Positions 36,300 through 44,167 of a stretch of DNA of 64,000 bases are shown piece by piece. Positions within the stretch are counted from its first letter, which is position 1. Every line of letters starts with the position of its first letter. The notes under the pieces are model-generated. The model saw only the letters and a program-made list of their open reading frames with translations, was not told the DNA's origin and did not search any database. The position numbers were made by a program, and so were the translations under genes. The stretch is from Bacteroidota bacterium (lineage in GTDB: Bacteria > Bacteroidota > Bacteroidia > Chitinophagales > LD1). Where the stretch lies: assembly GCA_016715625.1 (NCBI GenBank), contig JADJZU010000005.1, positions 62,001 to 126,000 on the forward strand, written 5' to 3'.

Positions 36300-36881
36300 T
36301 TAATGAATTCTATCGCCTCGCAGTTCCATACTGTGCATTACTTCTGCTTCGTATTTCAACCATTCTTCCCACCGGCTCAATACTTTTTCCTTTCCCCCCA
36401 AGTTGCAAGACATGTCCAAGAATAATTTGTAATGCCCAGCTTCGCTCACCATTAAGTTTTTGTAAAACTGTTTTAACTCCTGGTCATTAATTTCTTGTGA
36501 AAGCAGCTTGAACCGTTCACAACTTCTTGCTTCAATCAGTGCCGAGAAAAGTAATTTTTCAATGAGCGAAGAAGTTCGCGAGCCTCCGTGCTGTATGAAT
36601 TTGTTCAGTTGATTAACGTAAGCATCTTTTCGTTGTAAGCCTAGTTTTAATCCTCGCTTATTTAATTGCTGAACTACCAGCTCAAAATGTCCCCATTCTT
36701 CTTTCACAATAGGGGATAAATTTTCCACTATCATGGGGTAGTCAGGATAGTTTTGAATAAGCGAAATAGCAGTAGAAGTGGCTTTTTGCTCACAGTAAGC
36801 ATGATCTGTCAGTATTTCAGCGATTGATTTTTCAGCAATTCGCACCCAGCGCGGGTCGGTTGGCAATTTTAATCCAAGCAT
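36300..36881 (-). CDS. miaE: tRNA-(ms[2]io[6]A)-hydroxylase
   Basis: A 193-residue ferritin-like diiron monooxygenase that hydroxylates the isopentenyl group of ms2i6A37 in tRNA. Iron ligands are visible in DHAYCEQKA, EEWGHFE, EARSCERF and SEAGHYKLF. Length fits. It follows galK after 5 nt in a minus-strand run, an unrelated neighbour. Confidence 0.92.
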   Translation of the reverse strand: MLGLKLPTDPRWVRIAEKSIAEILTDHAYCEQKATSTAISLIQNYPDYPMIVENLSPIVKEEWGHFELVVQQLNKRGLKLGLQRKDAYVNQLNKFIQHGGSRTSSLIEKLLFSALIEARSCERFKLLSQEINDQELKQFYKNLMVSEAGHYKLFLDMSCNLGGKEKVLSRWEEWLKYEAEVMHSMELRGDRIH

Positions 36882-36886
36882 AATTC

Positions 36887-37984
36887 TTAATCGATGGCAT
36901 GTACTCCATCCCCGGTTTTTGTTTCATAAATCTCGCAAGTGAGTCCTGTTACACGAAAATAATTGTCGGCTACTTTTTCTTTAAACTCCGATACCGCAGT
37001 TTGGTGTACTACGGCTATAGCACAACCGCCAAACCCAGCCCCCGTCATTCTTGCGCCTAAACAGTTTTTTATCTGCTGTGCATACGACACTAAAGTATCT
37101 AACTCTATGCCGCTTACTTCGTAATCTACTTGGAGGGAATAATGTGAAGCATTCATGAGTCTACCAAAGGTGCTCAAATCATTCATCTGTAGAAATTTTG
37201 CAGCCTCTTTCACTCTTATGTTTTCAGATATTACATGACGGGCCCGTTTTCGGATGACCTCATCAGTAATGAGGTCTAGCCAGACAGGGTCTGCTTCACA
37301 CAAATGATGGATATCGTGGTTTGCGTTATGTATAATCTTGAGGGCCTCTTCACATTCACTCTTTCGCTCGTTATATTTTGAATGAATCAAGGCTCTTGGT
37401 TTTTTAGAGTTCATAATAAGTAACCTGTAATCTCCCAATTCAAACGGTATGTAGGTGTGTGATAAGTTCGCGCAGTCGATCAAAAGCGATTGGTCTTGCC
37501 GACCTAACGCAATGGCATATTGATCCATTATGCCACATTGCACTCCAATGAAATTATTTTCTACCAGCTTGCAAAAGTTTGCCAGCCAAACGGAATCTAA
37601 CTTTACTCGATGTATCTGTAGCAGTGCAAAGGTTGTTACGATTTCCAATGCTGCAGAAGAAGAAAGGCCACTGCTTTCCGGTAGGGTGCTCTCGAAAAAT
37701 AAATCACATCCGTTGATTCGATAACCCTCCTCTCTCAAATGTTGTATCACCCCTAATGGATAATTTGTCCAGTCATTAGCGCTGTTATATTCCAGAGTGT
37801 CCTCTGCCGAGATTTCTTTGGTGAGTGGATGAGATTTGCTTTGGAGTGTTACGATGCCATCGGTTCGCTCGAGCAAAGTAAGGGTAATGCCCAGATCGAT
37901 ACATACGGGTAGCACTAACCCTCCATTATAGTCCAGATGTTCGCCAATAAGATTAACTCTTCCGGGCGCAAAGAATCTTTTCAT
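36887..37984 (-). CDS. galK: Galactokinase
   Basis: A 365-residue GHMP kinase phosphorylating galactose at C1 in the Leloir pathway. It has GRVNLIGEHLDYNGG (the galactokinase signature), LPESSGLSSSAALE (ATP loop) and MTGAGFGGCAIA. Its ATG overlaps the stop of galT in an ATGA, so the two are coupled. No epimerase (galE) or mutarotase gene is in the window. Confidence 0.96.
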   Translation of the reverse strand: MKRFFAPGRVNLIGEHLDYNGGLVLPVCIDLGITLTLLERTDGIVTLQSKSHPLTKEISAEDTLEYNSANDWTNYPLGVIQHLREEGYRINGCDLFFESTLPESSGLSSSAALEIVTTFALLQIHRVKLDSVWLANFCKLVENNFIGVQCGIMDQYAIALGRQDQSLLIDCANLSHTYIPFELGDYRLLIMNSKKPRALIHSKYNERKSECEEALKIIHNANHDIHHLCEADPVWLDLITDEVIRKRARHVISENIRVKEAAKFLQMNDLSTFGRLMNASHYSLQVDYEVSGIELDTLVSYAQQIKNCLGARMTGAGFGGCAIAVVHQTAVSEFKEKVADNYFRVTGLTCEIYETKTGDGVHAID

Positions 37985-38950
37985 AAATGCTGAATTTTAT
38001 CACGTAGAATCTTGGCACAAATATCCACATCCAGTGGGTTGGCCGCTACACCTGCGCCCATTTCGCTGCCTGCATACCATTTTATCTTGTCTTTGGCGCG
38101 CAAGGGCGTATAGAATTCTACGTGGAAAGTATAATATGACTCAGCGTCCTTATACCGAATGTCGTTTACCGGTGTTTGGTGCAGGCACATCATGTATGGA
38201 AATGGCCGGTCAAATACTTTGTCAAAAGCTGCCGTTATTTTCTGAATAGCCTGCATTAAATTTTTTTTCTCGTTGTGGTTAAAGAGCGTGATATTGCCCT
38301 TCTGTTTTTTGTTTACGATAAACACCCCGAAAGGGTAATCGGTGAAGTAAGGTATATAGGCTATAAAATTCTTATTCTCGAACACTACCCGCTTTTTATA
38401 CTTCTTTTCTGCAGTGTTTAAATCTGAAAATAGATTGCGCCCGTTTTTCGTATAGTAGGCTTTTGCGTTTTTAAGCTCCTCTTTAATTTTGGCGGCATAA
38501 AGGAGTAAGCATACAACTGTCCATGGGGGTGCGGTATTGTTACTCCCACCTCTTCTCCTCTGTTTTCAAATTCAAAAATATACTTGATGCGTTTGTCTTT
38601 TTTTAATTCCTTGTATCGATGAGCCCATAGTTCGGCTATTTTTAAAAGATGGTCATCACTCAACTGGTAAAGACTCTTGTGATGTTCAGGAGAATACAAA
38701 AATGCCTCACATTTCCCTACGGCAGGTTTGTTCCGGAAAATGTCATTTCCATTCAGCGCATTTATCGCATCCGGTTGTAGCGACATGGCAGGAAATCATT
38801 GTCATAAGCCAACACATCATACTTCGGCATGTTTTTATTTTGCGAAGGACAAAACGGGCAATAATCCTTCGGCAAGTGGGGGCGGTGCTGCCGGTTGGTA
38901 GCTACCAACGTGTAAGTGTCCAGTAAAGGATTCCATCGAAATTCAGCCAT
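37981..38950 (-). CDS. galT: Galactose-1-phosphate uridylyltransferase (two apparent frameshifts)
   Basis: About 323 residues after two one-base repairs. The start is the ATG at 38950 (MAEFRWNPLLDTYTLV). The zinc motif CPFCP is in the first segment. Break 1 lies in the A3 run at 38793-38795 and is repaired to DNDFPAMSLQPDA. Break 2 lies in the T4 run at 38487-38490 and is repaired to FMPPKIKEELKNAKAYY. The catalytic HPH (TIPHPHGQ) is in the middle segment and FHVEFYTP in the last. As sequenced, three frames would be needed; either an assembly error or a true pseudogene. It forms an operon with galK. Confidence 0.93.
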
Positions 38951-39025
38951 GCTGCGAATATGCAAAAAGTGTTGAGAGCACTTCCCCGGTTGGAAAGTTG
39001 TGTGCAACATACAAACTACACCAAC

Positions 39026-39033
39026 TATATTTG
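39026..39033 (+). promoter_or_regulatory. TAnnTTTG -7 box for tsaE
   Basis: TATATTTG, a perfect consensus match, ends 5 nt before a GTG at 39039 and 20 nt before an ATG at 39054. The nearest TTG upstream (38998-39000) is 25 nt away, a little too far for a standard -33. Confidence 0.5.
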
Positions 39034-39038
39034 TTAAC

Positions 39039-39470
39039 GTGAAACAGATTGAAATGTCTCTTCTTGGTATGGATCAGTTGCCGGTTTTGGCGCAAGCCAT
39101 CCTTGATTTTTCGCAAGGGAGAAAACTTTTTGTATTGTATGGTGAAATGGGTTCCGGTAAAACAACACTCATCAAAGAGCTTTGCCGGCAACTAGGTTCA
39201 TCCGATCATTTTTCCAGCCCTACCTATGCTATTGCCAACGAATATTGGAGTCCATTAGGCAAAATATTCCATCTTGATTTATATCGACTAAAGAATACGG
39301 AGGAGGCACTTGCCATGGGGGTAGAAGAATATATTGATGGGGCGAACTATTGTTTTGTGGAATGGCCCGATATTATACACAACCTGTTGCCGCCCGATCC
39401 CGTGCACATACAGATAAAAACGGATGGCGAAGTGAGGAATGTATCTATCTTTACGGAACCCAAACTTTGA
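39039..39470 (+). CDS. tsaE: tRNA threonylcarbamoyladenosine biosynthesis ATPase TsaE
   Basis: A 143-residue P-loop ATPase that works with TsaB and TsaD to make t6A37. Walker A is YGEMGSGKTT. SSPTYAIANEY and HLDLYRL are family marks, as is FVEWPD. The start is uncertain. GTG at 39039 gives the family-like first strand MKQIEMSLL and would be leaderless. ATG at 39054 is five codons downstream. The alanine dehydrogenase gene follows after 8 nt on the same strand. Confidence 0.9.
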   Translation: MKQIEMSLLGMDQLPVLAQAILDFSQGRKLFVLYGEMGSGKTTLIKELCRQLGSSDHFSSPTYAIANEYWSPLGKIFHLDLYRLKNTEEALAMGVEEYIDGANYCFVEWPDIIHNLLPPDPVHIQIKTDGEVRNVSIFTEPKL

Positions 39471-39478
39471 ATCGGATT

Positions 39479-40702
39479 ATGGCTGAAAAGAATAAAGATT
39501 TTGAAGGCATTGTTTCCAAGTTAGGCTTGCAGCCAATGGAAAGCCCTACGCTCACCGCCTCCGGAAAAGCTAAACTTCATATTGGTATACCGAAGGAGCG
39601 GAAGTTTCAGGAGCATAGAATTGGGCTTACTCCGGAGTCGGTGCGCACCTTGGTTGCTAATGGTCACAGAATTGTAATAGAACGTGGAGCCGGCAAAGAC
39701 TCCCATTTTGCCGATAACGATTATTCCGAAGCCGGAGCAGAAGTCACCTCCAACACCGAAGAAGTTTTTAAGGCAGATATCATCATTAAAATAGCACCTC
39801 CAGAGTTAGAGGAAATTGAAATGATGCAGATGAATCAAACGCTTATTTCGCCTATACATCTGCCCACGCTCACCAAAGATTATGTTCAAAAGTTGATGAA
39901 AAAGAAAATTACTGCGCTAGCTTTTGAGTATACGAATGACGAGGCCGGTCGCTTTCCTTTTGTACGTGCCATGAGCGAAATTGCCGGTAACAGTGTGATT
40001 CTTCTAGCTGCGGAGTATTTGAGCAACGCCAATAATGGAAAAGGAATTTTGTTGGGGGGCATCTCCGGTGTGCCTCCTGCCAAAGTGGTTATATTGGGTG
40101 CGGGTGTGGTAGGCACTTTTGCAGCACGTGCGGCTATTGGGCTTGGGGCCATTGTTTCGGTGTTTGATAATAACGTATATAAGATGCAGCGCTTGCAGGA
40201 GAAAATTCACCAACGTGTTTTTACGTCTACTCTATCTCCACAGATTTTGGAACAGGAACTGCAGAGTGCAGATGTAACTATAGGAGCCATCCACAGCAAA
40301 CAAGGGCGCACTCCTGTAATTGTCACCGAAGAAATGGTGGCAAAAATGAAAGCCGGTAGTGTCTTAATTGATGTAAGCATTGACCAGGGCGGTTGTTTCG
40401 AAACATCTGAAATGACGTCACATGCAGAACCTACATTCAAGAAATACGATGTCACTCATTATTGCGTACCCAATATTCCATCTCGGGTATCGCGCACTGC
40501 GTCTTATGCATTTTCCAACATTCTCACTCCTATTTTGCTGAAAAGCGGGGAGATGAATGGTATTAAAGGTTTAGTTTTTCAAGACAAAGGAATCCGTAGC
40601 GGCATTTATATCTACAAAGGCAACTTGACCAATGAGCATCTCGCTAATTTGTTCCATCTGAAACATAGCAATCTGGAATTGCTTTTTGCGACCAACCTTT
40701 AG
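39479..40702 (+). CDS. Alanine dehydrogenase / PNT family dehydrogenase
   Basis: A 407-residue NAD-dependent enzyme; ATG at 39479 is chosen because the longer frame overlaps tsaE. It has IGIPKERKFQEHRIGLTPESV (N-terminal PNT signature), the Rossmann GAGVVGTFAARAA, and DVSIDQGGCFE and HYCVPNIPSRVSRTAS (alanine dehydrogenase-type). It interconverts alanine and pyruvate; a membrane-free transhydrogenase subunit is less likely given the Ald-type C-terminus. It ends 2 nt from convergent rnhA. Confidence 0.87.
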   Translation: MAEKNKDFEGIVSKLGLQPMESPTLTASGKAKLHIGIPKERKFQEHRIGLTPESVRTLVANGHRIVIERGAGKDSHFADNDYSEAGAEVTSNTEEVFKADIIIKIAPPELEEIEMMQMNQTLISPIHLPTLTKDYVQKLMKKKITALAFEYTNDEAGRFPFVRAMSEIAGNSVILLAAEYLSNANNGKGILLGGISGVPPAKVVILGAGVVGTFAARAAIGLGAIVSVFDNNVYKMQRLQEKIHQRVFTSTLSPQILEQELQSADVTIGAIHSKQGRTPVIVTEEMVAKMKAGSVLIDVSIDQGGCFETSEMTSHAEPTFKKYDVTHYCVPNIPSRVSRTASYAFSNILTPILLKSGEMNGIKGLVFQDKGIRSGIYIYKGNLTNEHLANLFHLKHSNLELLFATNL

Positions 40703-40704
40703 TT

Positions 40705-41184
40705 CTACTCCGAACCGGACTCCTCTTGCTTCATTTTTTCAAATTCGCTGTCTATCAGCAAATTTTTGCCATCCGCTGCGGAAGTAGCCAATACATCGCA
40801 TCGCTCGTTCATGGGATGATTATTGTGTCCTTTAATCCAGTGAAATTTAACGTGATGTTTTCGGTAAACGGCTAAAAAGCGTCTCCATAAATCGGGGTTT
40901 TTCTTTTTGACAAATCCTTTCTTTTCCCAACCAAATACCCACCGCTGTTCCACCGCCTCTACCACATATTTAGAATCGGAGTAAATGTCGACATCCAGTT
41001 TTTCGCGGGTGAGTGTCTCTAATGCTACAATAACTGCCAATAGCTCCATGCGGTTATTGGTGGTTAACCTATAGCCCTGCGAAAGTTCTCTTTCATGATG
41101 TCCATACCGCAGTATAGCACCGTAGCCACCCGGCCCCGGATTCCCACGGGCAGAACCATCTGTGTATATCTCAACTTTTGGCAT
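40705..41184 (-). CDS. rnhA: Ribonuclease HI
   Basis: A 159-residue nuclease that cuts the RNA strand of RNA-DNA hybrids. The catalytic DEDD set is visible: D in IYTDGSARGNPG, E in NNRMELLAV, D in YSDSKYV and D in NERCDVLA. WIKGHNNHPMNE is the usual flexible loop with histidine. A charged tail of about 20 residues follows. It is divergent from a transporter gene with 115 nt between starts. Confidence 0.96.
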   Translation of the reverse strand: MPKVEIYTDGSARGNPGPGGYGAILRYGHHERELSQGYRLTTNNRMELLAVIVALETLTREKLDVDIYSDSKYVVEAVEQRWVFGWEKKGFVKKKNPDLWRRFLAVYRKHHVKFHWIKGHNNHPMNERCDVLATSAADGKNLLIDSEFEKMKQEESGSE

Positions 41185-41218
41185 AAATAACGCTCTAAAG
41201 TGCGCAATTTAAACTTTC

Positions 41219-41256
41219 TGTGTACTGGGACCAGAGGGTGCTGGCAGGTCCACACA
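41219..41256. repeat. Interrupted inverted repeat between rnhA and the DMT transporter
   Basis: TGTGT-actg-GGACC and GGTCC-ACACA are perfect complementary arms, with a 4-nt bulge on the left and a 14-nt loop. It lies in the intergenic region upstream of both divergent genes. It could be an operator or a leader fold; there is no T run, so it is not a terminator. Confidence 0.45.
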
Positions 41257-41299
41257 TAGCGAATGCATTATTATTATTACCACCTAAATCTTAGATGGC

Positions 41300-42196
41300 T
41301 TGATTAGTAAGTATTATTCACAATCAGATATTACCAAGGCGCATATTCAAATGCACTTATCTATTCTTTTGTGGGGATTTACAGGGGTGTTGGGCAAAAT
41401 GATTTCACTGAGCGAAGGGATGTTGGTATGGTACAGGATGATGCTGGTAACTGCTTCGCTGTTGTTGTATATCAAGTTTACAAAAACCAGTATACATGTT
41501 TCGGCTGTGCAGTTGCGAAAACTTTTTGTGGTGGGAACACTCCTGATGGTGCACTGGTTATTTTTTTATGGTGCGATTAAGTATTCCAACGTAAGCGTAA
41601 CGCTTAGCCTTTTTGCTTCCACCACTTTGTTCACTGCTCTTTTGGAGCCGCTCATAACTCCTAAAAAATTCAATAAAACAGAATTGCTATACAGTTTCAT
41701 GGCTTTGGCAGGTATTGGAATCATTTTTTACTCTGATGAAAACGCCTACACCGTTGGGATAGTCTTGGCTTTGTTGGCTTCGTTTATCGGAGCCTTCTTT
41801 AATATCATGAACAAGGACCTAGTGCATGAGGTAAAAAGCAGCGTTGTATCCTTTTATGAAATAGCATCCGGATTAGTTTCATTGACTGTCTTTTTACCTG
41901 TTTACATTCATTATCTCAAGCCTCCGGTTTTGTATCCTTCCTTTCAAGATTGGACTCTATTGGTTGTGTTAGCAGTGGTGTGTACTCATATTACTCTTAT
42001 ACTTTCACTTAATGCGCTTAAGCATTTATCGGCTTTTACATTGAATCTGGCCATTAACCTGGAGCCGGTGTACGGAATAGCATTGGCTTTTTTATTTTTT
42101 GGCGAAAACACTCAACTCAACAAATGGTTTTTTGTTGGCTCATTCATTATTATGCTGAGCGTGTTGTTGCATTCCTACTTCGCTTCTAAGGAATAG
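41300..42196 (+). CDS. EamA/DMT superfamily transporter
   Basis: Up to 298 residues with about ten transmembrane helices in two EamA repeats: LWGFTGVLGKM opens the first, and LALLASFIGAFFNIMNK opens the second. NLEPVYGIALAFLFFGE is the usual late motif. The start is uncertain: TTG at 41300 keeps a K-A-H-I-Q-M-H lead that I recall from relatives, while the first ATG is at 41351. Substrate (amino acid, metabolite or drug) cannot be assigned. Confidence 0.85.
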   Translation: MISKYYSQSDITKAHIQMHLSILLWGFTGVLGKMISLSEGMLVWYRMMLVTASLLLYIKFTKTSIHVSAVQLRKLFVVGTLLMVHWLFFYGAIKYSNVSVTLSLFASTTLFTALLEPLITPKKFNKTELLYSFMALAGIGIIFYSDENAYTVGIVLALLASFIGAFFNIMNKDLVHEVKSSVVSFYEIASGLVSLTVFLPVYIHYLKPPVLYPSFQDWTLLVVLAVVCTHITLILSLNALKHLSAFTLNLAINLEPVYGIALAFLFFGENTQLNKWFFVGSFIIMLSVLLHSYFASKE

Positions 42197-42244
42197 AGTT
42201 TATACACTCACAGCACCGCTTTTTAAAGCTCGTCCGCAGAAATA

Positions 42245-42775
42245 CTAATTGTTGTATGATGAATTTTTAACACCCATTGATTTAAGCTTAGACTGTAGCT
42301 CCTTTCTGGCAAAAAATATTCTGCTCTTTACAGTTCCCAAAGGCAGATTCAAATGTTCAGCAATCTCCTGATAGTGATAACCATTGAAATACATCATGAA
42401 CGGCTCTGTAAAGTCTTTACTTACTTCTTCCATAGCTTTGGAAATATCTTCAGCCAAAAAATTTCGCTCGCTACCATTGCTTTCCGTTTTGTAGGTGCTG
42501 TTCAGCAAGTATTGATTTTCGGATGTATCGGTAATGGTGTTACTTTTTTTGCTGCGTCTGTAATTGTTAATAAAGATGTTGCGCATGATGGTGAATAACC
42601 AGGCCTTAATGTTGGTTCCTTCCGAGAACTTATCCTGGTTCATAATTGCCCGGTAGAATGTATCCTGCAACAAATCTTCTGTTGCTTCTTTGCTGTGTGT
42701 GAGATTAAATGCAAATGGACGAAGGAGTTGCTCATACTGCATGATGTCGGTGCCGAAGTTTAGTGTTGTTGCCAT
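42245..42775 (-). CDS. ECF-type RNA polymerase sigma factor
   Basis: A 176-residue sigma-70 family factor with only regions 2 and 4. Region 2 shows LLQDTFYRAI and TNIKAWLFTIMRNIFINNYRR (split across the -10-binding helix); region 4 shows HYQEIAEHLNLPLGTVKSRIFFARKEL. No anti-sigma gene lies next to it, unlike many ECF pairs. Its promoter region is unusual, with paired palindromes around the -33 and -7 boxes. The CarH-like MerR gene lies upstream on the same strand, behind its own terminator. Confidence 0.93.
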   Translation of the reverse strand: MATTLNFGTDIMQYEQLLRPFAFNLTHSKEATEDLLQDTFYRAIMNQDKFSEGTNIKAWLFTIMRNIFINNYRRSKKSNTITDTSENQYLLNSTYKTESNGSERNFLAEDISKAMEEVSKDFTEPFMMYFNGYHYQEIAEHLNLPLGTVKSRIFFARKELQSKLKSMGVKNSSYNN

Positions 42776-42789
42776 GGTATTGTTTTTTT

Positions 42790-42819
42790 TGTTTAATGTA
42801 TTGAATTAAATCTTAAACA
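42790..42819. promoter_or_regulatory. Operator-like palindrome 1, overlapping the sigma gene -7 box
   Basis: TGTTTAA at 42790-42796 and TTAAACA at 42813-42819 are inverted copies separated by exactly 16 nt. The right arm overlaps the minus-strand -7 box of the sigma gene, so a bound protein would cover the transcription start. Confidence 0.55.
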
Positions 42820-42850
42820 AATATATGTTTATCTATTTCATATTTCCAAA
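42818..42850 (-). promoter_or_regulatory. Promoter of the ECF sigma gene
   Basis: On the minus strand TTTG (42850-42847) is followed after 21 nt by TATATTTG (42825-42818), both perfect matches to the Bacteroidota consensus. The predicted start is near 42811, giving a leader of about 36 nt to the ATG at 42775. It sits exactly between two operator-like palindromes. Confidence 0.7.
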
Positions 42851-42853
42851 TCG

Positions 42854-42883
42854 TGTTTAATAAAAGTGAAAAAAAATTAAACA
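42854..42883. promoter_or_regulatory. Operator-like palindrome 2, just upstream of the -33 box
   Basis: TGTTTAA at 42854-42860 and TTAAACA at 42877-42883 have the same 16-nt gap as palindrome 1 and begin 64 bp from it. A third TGTTTAA lies at 42917-42923 (63 bp further on), with a degenerate partner GTACACA at 42940-42946 in the same geometry. Confidence 0.55.
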
Positions 42884-42943
42884 ATATTTAGAATTGAAAT
42901 TGTAAGTGTTTGATATTGTTTAACTTAAATGGCTTAGAAGTAC

Positions 42944-42975
42944 ACAAAAAAAATCCGCACTTAAGGCGGATTTTT
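42944..42975 (-). terminator. Terminator of the MerR-family gene
   Basis: Read on the minus strand, ATCCGC and GCGGAT form a stem with a 7-nt loop, extended by A and T runs on both sides, and are followed by a long T run. It separates the MerR gene from the sigma gene, so they are not one operon. Confidence 0.82.
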
Positions 42976-43001
42976 ATCAAATACAAGACTTTAATGGCTA
43001 T

Positions 43002-43874
43002 TTAGATGTATTTCACCAAGCTATTAATGCCCGTCAACGGTTTCACGTTGTAAGGCAACAGCCCTATGAGCGGTTCTATTTGGCTTCCACCGATAAGAAT
43101 ATCGATTGCCGGGAAGGATGCCGATAGATTAGATACATACTCCTTCACATTTCCGTTATGGAGAGGAACGGTGATAAAAGTTATCAGATAATCAGGCTTG
43201 AAGTGCTCGTTAATGTAGCTGATGTCCTCAAAGGGCAGCGAGCTACCCAGGTATGCTACGTGATGGTTTTTCTGGCGAAGTAAAAACTCTGTAAAAAGCA
43301 GCAATAATTCATGGGTTTCACCTTCCGGTAAAAAAAGCACATAACGTTTGCTGTTTTCGTTAGGCTCCACAAATTGATTATCAATAGCGACAGATATTTT
43401 TCTTCTGATAAGGTTGGTTATAAAATGTTCTTGAGCCGGCCGTATAGCCCCTGTTGCCCATAGTACCCCGGTCCGAATCATGAAAGGGAATACAAGGTTG
43501 TTGAAGGCAGCTTCAAACCCTATTTTCATGATGGCTTGCGAAAGTGTTCTTTCAAAACGGTGCTCGTTAAAATCAAGCATCGATTGAGTGAGTTGATCTA
43601 ATAAATGATCTGCGTGGTTGGTAGTGTCCGCAATTCTCATTACCTCTTGGCCCAATTGCTCTCGGGTCATTTCGGCTATTTTTGAAATTCGGAAGCCTTC
43701 CCTGTTTAACATGCTGATGTTGAGTAACATCCTCAGTTGGTCATCGGAGTAATATCGTATATTGGTGTCTGTGCGATGCGGCTTAAGAAAATCATACCGC
43801 TGCTCCCAAATGCGCAATGTGTGCGCTTTTACGCCCGATAAGGTTTCTACTTCTTTGATGGAATATTGGGCCAC
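43002..43874 (-). CDS. MerR family regulator with cobalamin-binding domain (CarH/LitR-like)
   Basis: A 290-residue regulator starting at GTG 43874. Residues 1-70 are a MerR DNA-binding domain (YSIKEVETLSGV, TLRIWEQRYDFL). A four-helix cap follows with W139, E149 and H150 in the order W-x9-E-H seen in CarH. A Rossmann-like B12 domain has PEGETHE with H188 as the probable lower cobalt ligand. In CarH, adenosylcobalamin makes a repressor tetramer that light destroys; the same photoreceptor role is inferred here. The classic DxHxxG motif is absent, as in CarH. No carotenoid genes are in the window. The ECF sigma gene is the nearest candidate target. Confidence 0.88.
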   Translation of the reverse strand: MAQYSIKEVETLSGVKAHTLRIWEQRYDFLKPHRTDTNIRYYSDDQLRMLLNISMLNREGFRISKIAEMTREQLGQEVMRIADTTNHADHLLDQLTQSMLDFNEHRFERTLSQAIMKIGFEAAFNNLVFPFMIRTGVLWATGAIRPAQEHFITNLIRRKISVAIDNQFVEPNENSKRYVLFLPEGETHELLLLFTEFLLRQKNHHVAYLGSSLPFEDISYINEHFKPDYLITFITVPLHNGNVKEYVSNLSASFPAIDILIGGSQIEPLIGLLPYNVKPLTGINSLVKYI

Positions 43875-44167
43875 TTTAATTTAGTTAAAATAACAAGCAC
43901 AAGCCAGTTATCAGCATCAAAACACACCATCTGGTTAAAAGTTTAGAATGCTGTAATTAACCACGAGAGTATAAAAAATAAGTTCTTGTTAAAGTTGATT
44001 TTTTAAACCTAAAGTGCTTTAATCGCGGGAATTGGAAAATAAACCATTCACTTTTTTTGAACACGAAACTTTTTCTCCTACATTTCAGTTTAACATATTG
44101 AATTATAGACCGGCCATGCAACACTTGCTCGGCCTTTTAGCATCTGATTTAAAACGCATTTACTCCC
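43875..44167. other. 293-bp intergenic region between MerR-family and PKD-protein genes
   Basis: This divergent spacer is AT-rich. It holds the PKD-gene promoter at 44057-44087. Several near-palindromic TTAAA-containing words occur around 43938 and 43985-44015, but none repeats the exact TGTTTAA-N16-TTAAACA pattern found upstream of the sigma gene. No RNA gene was seen. Confidence 0.5.
44057..44087 (+). promoter_or_regulatory. Promoter for the PKD-repeat protein gene
   Basis: TTTG (44057-44060), a 19-nt spacer and TACATTTC (44080-44087, one mismatch) match the Bacteroidota -33/-7 pattern. The predicted leader is about 74 nt before the GTG at 44168. Confidence 0.6.

Noticed and set aside
37981..39010. 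Three separate small genes in place of galT
   Set aside because: The three frames join into one protein with galT motifs in the correct order when two single bases are restored.
42245..43874. MerR-family gene and ECF sigma gene as a single operon
   Set aside because: A strong minus-strand terminator (42944-42975) and a separate sigma promoter lie between them.
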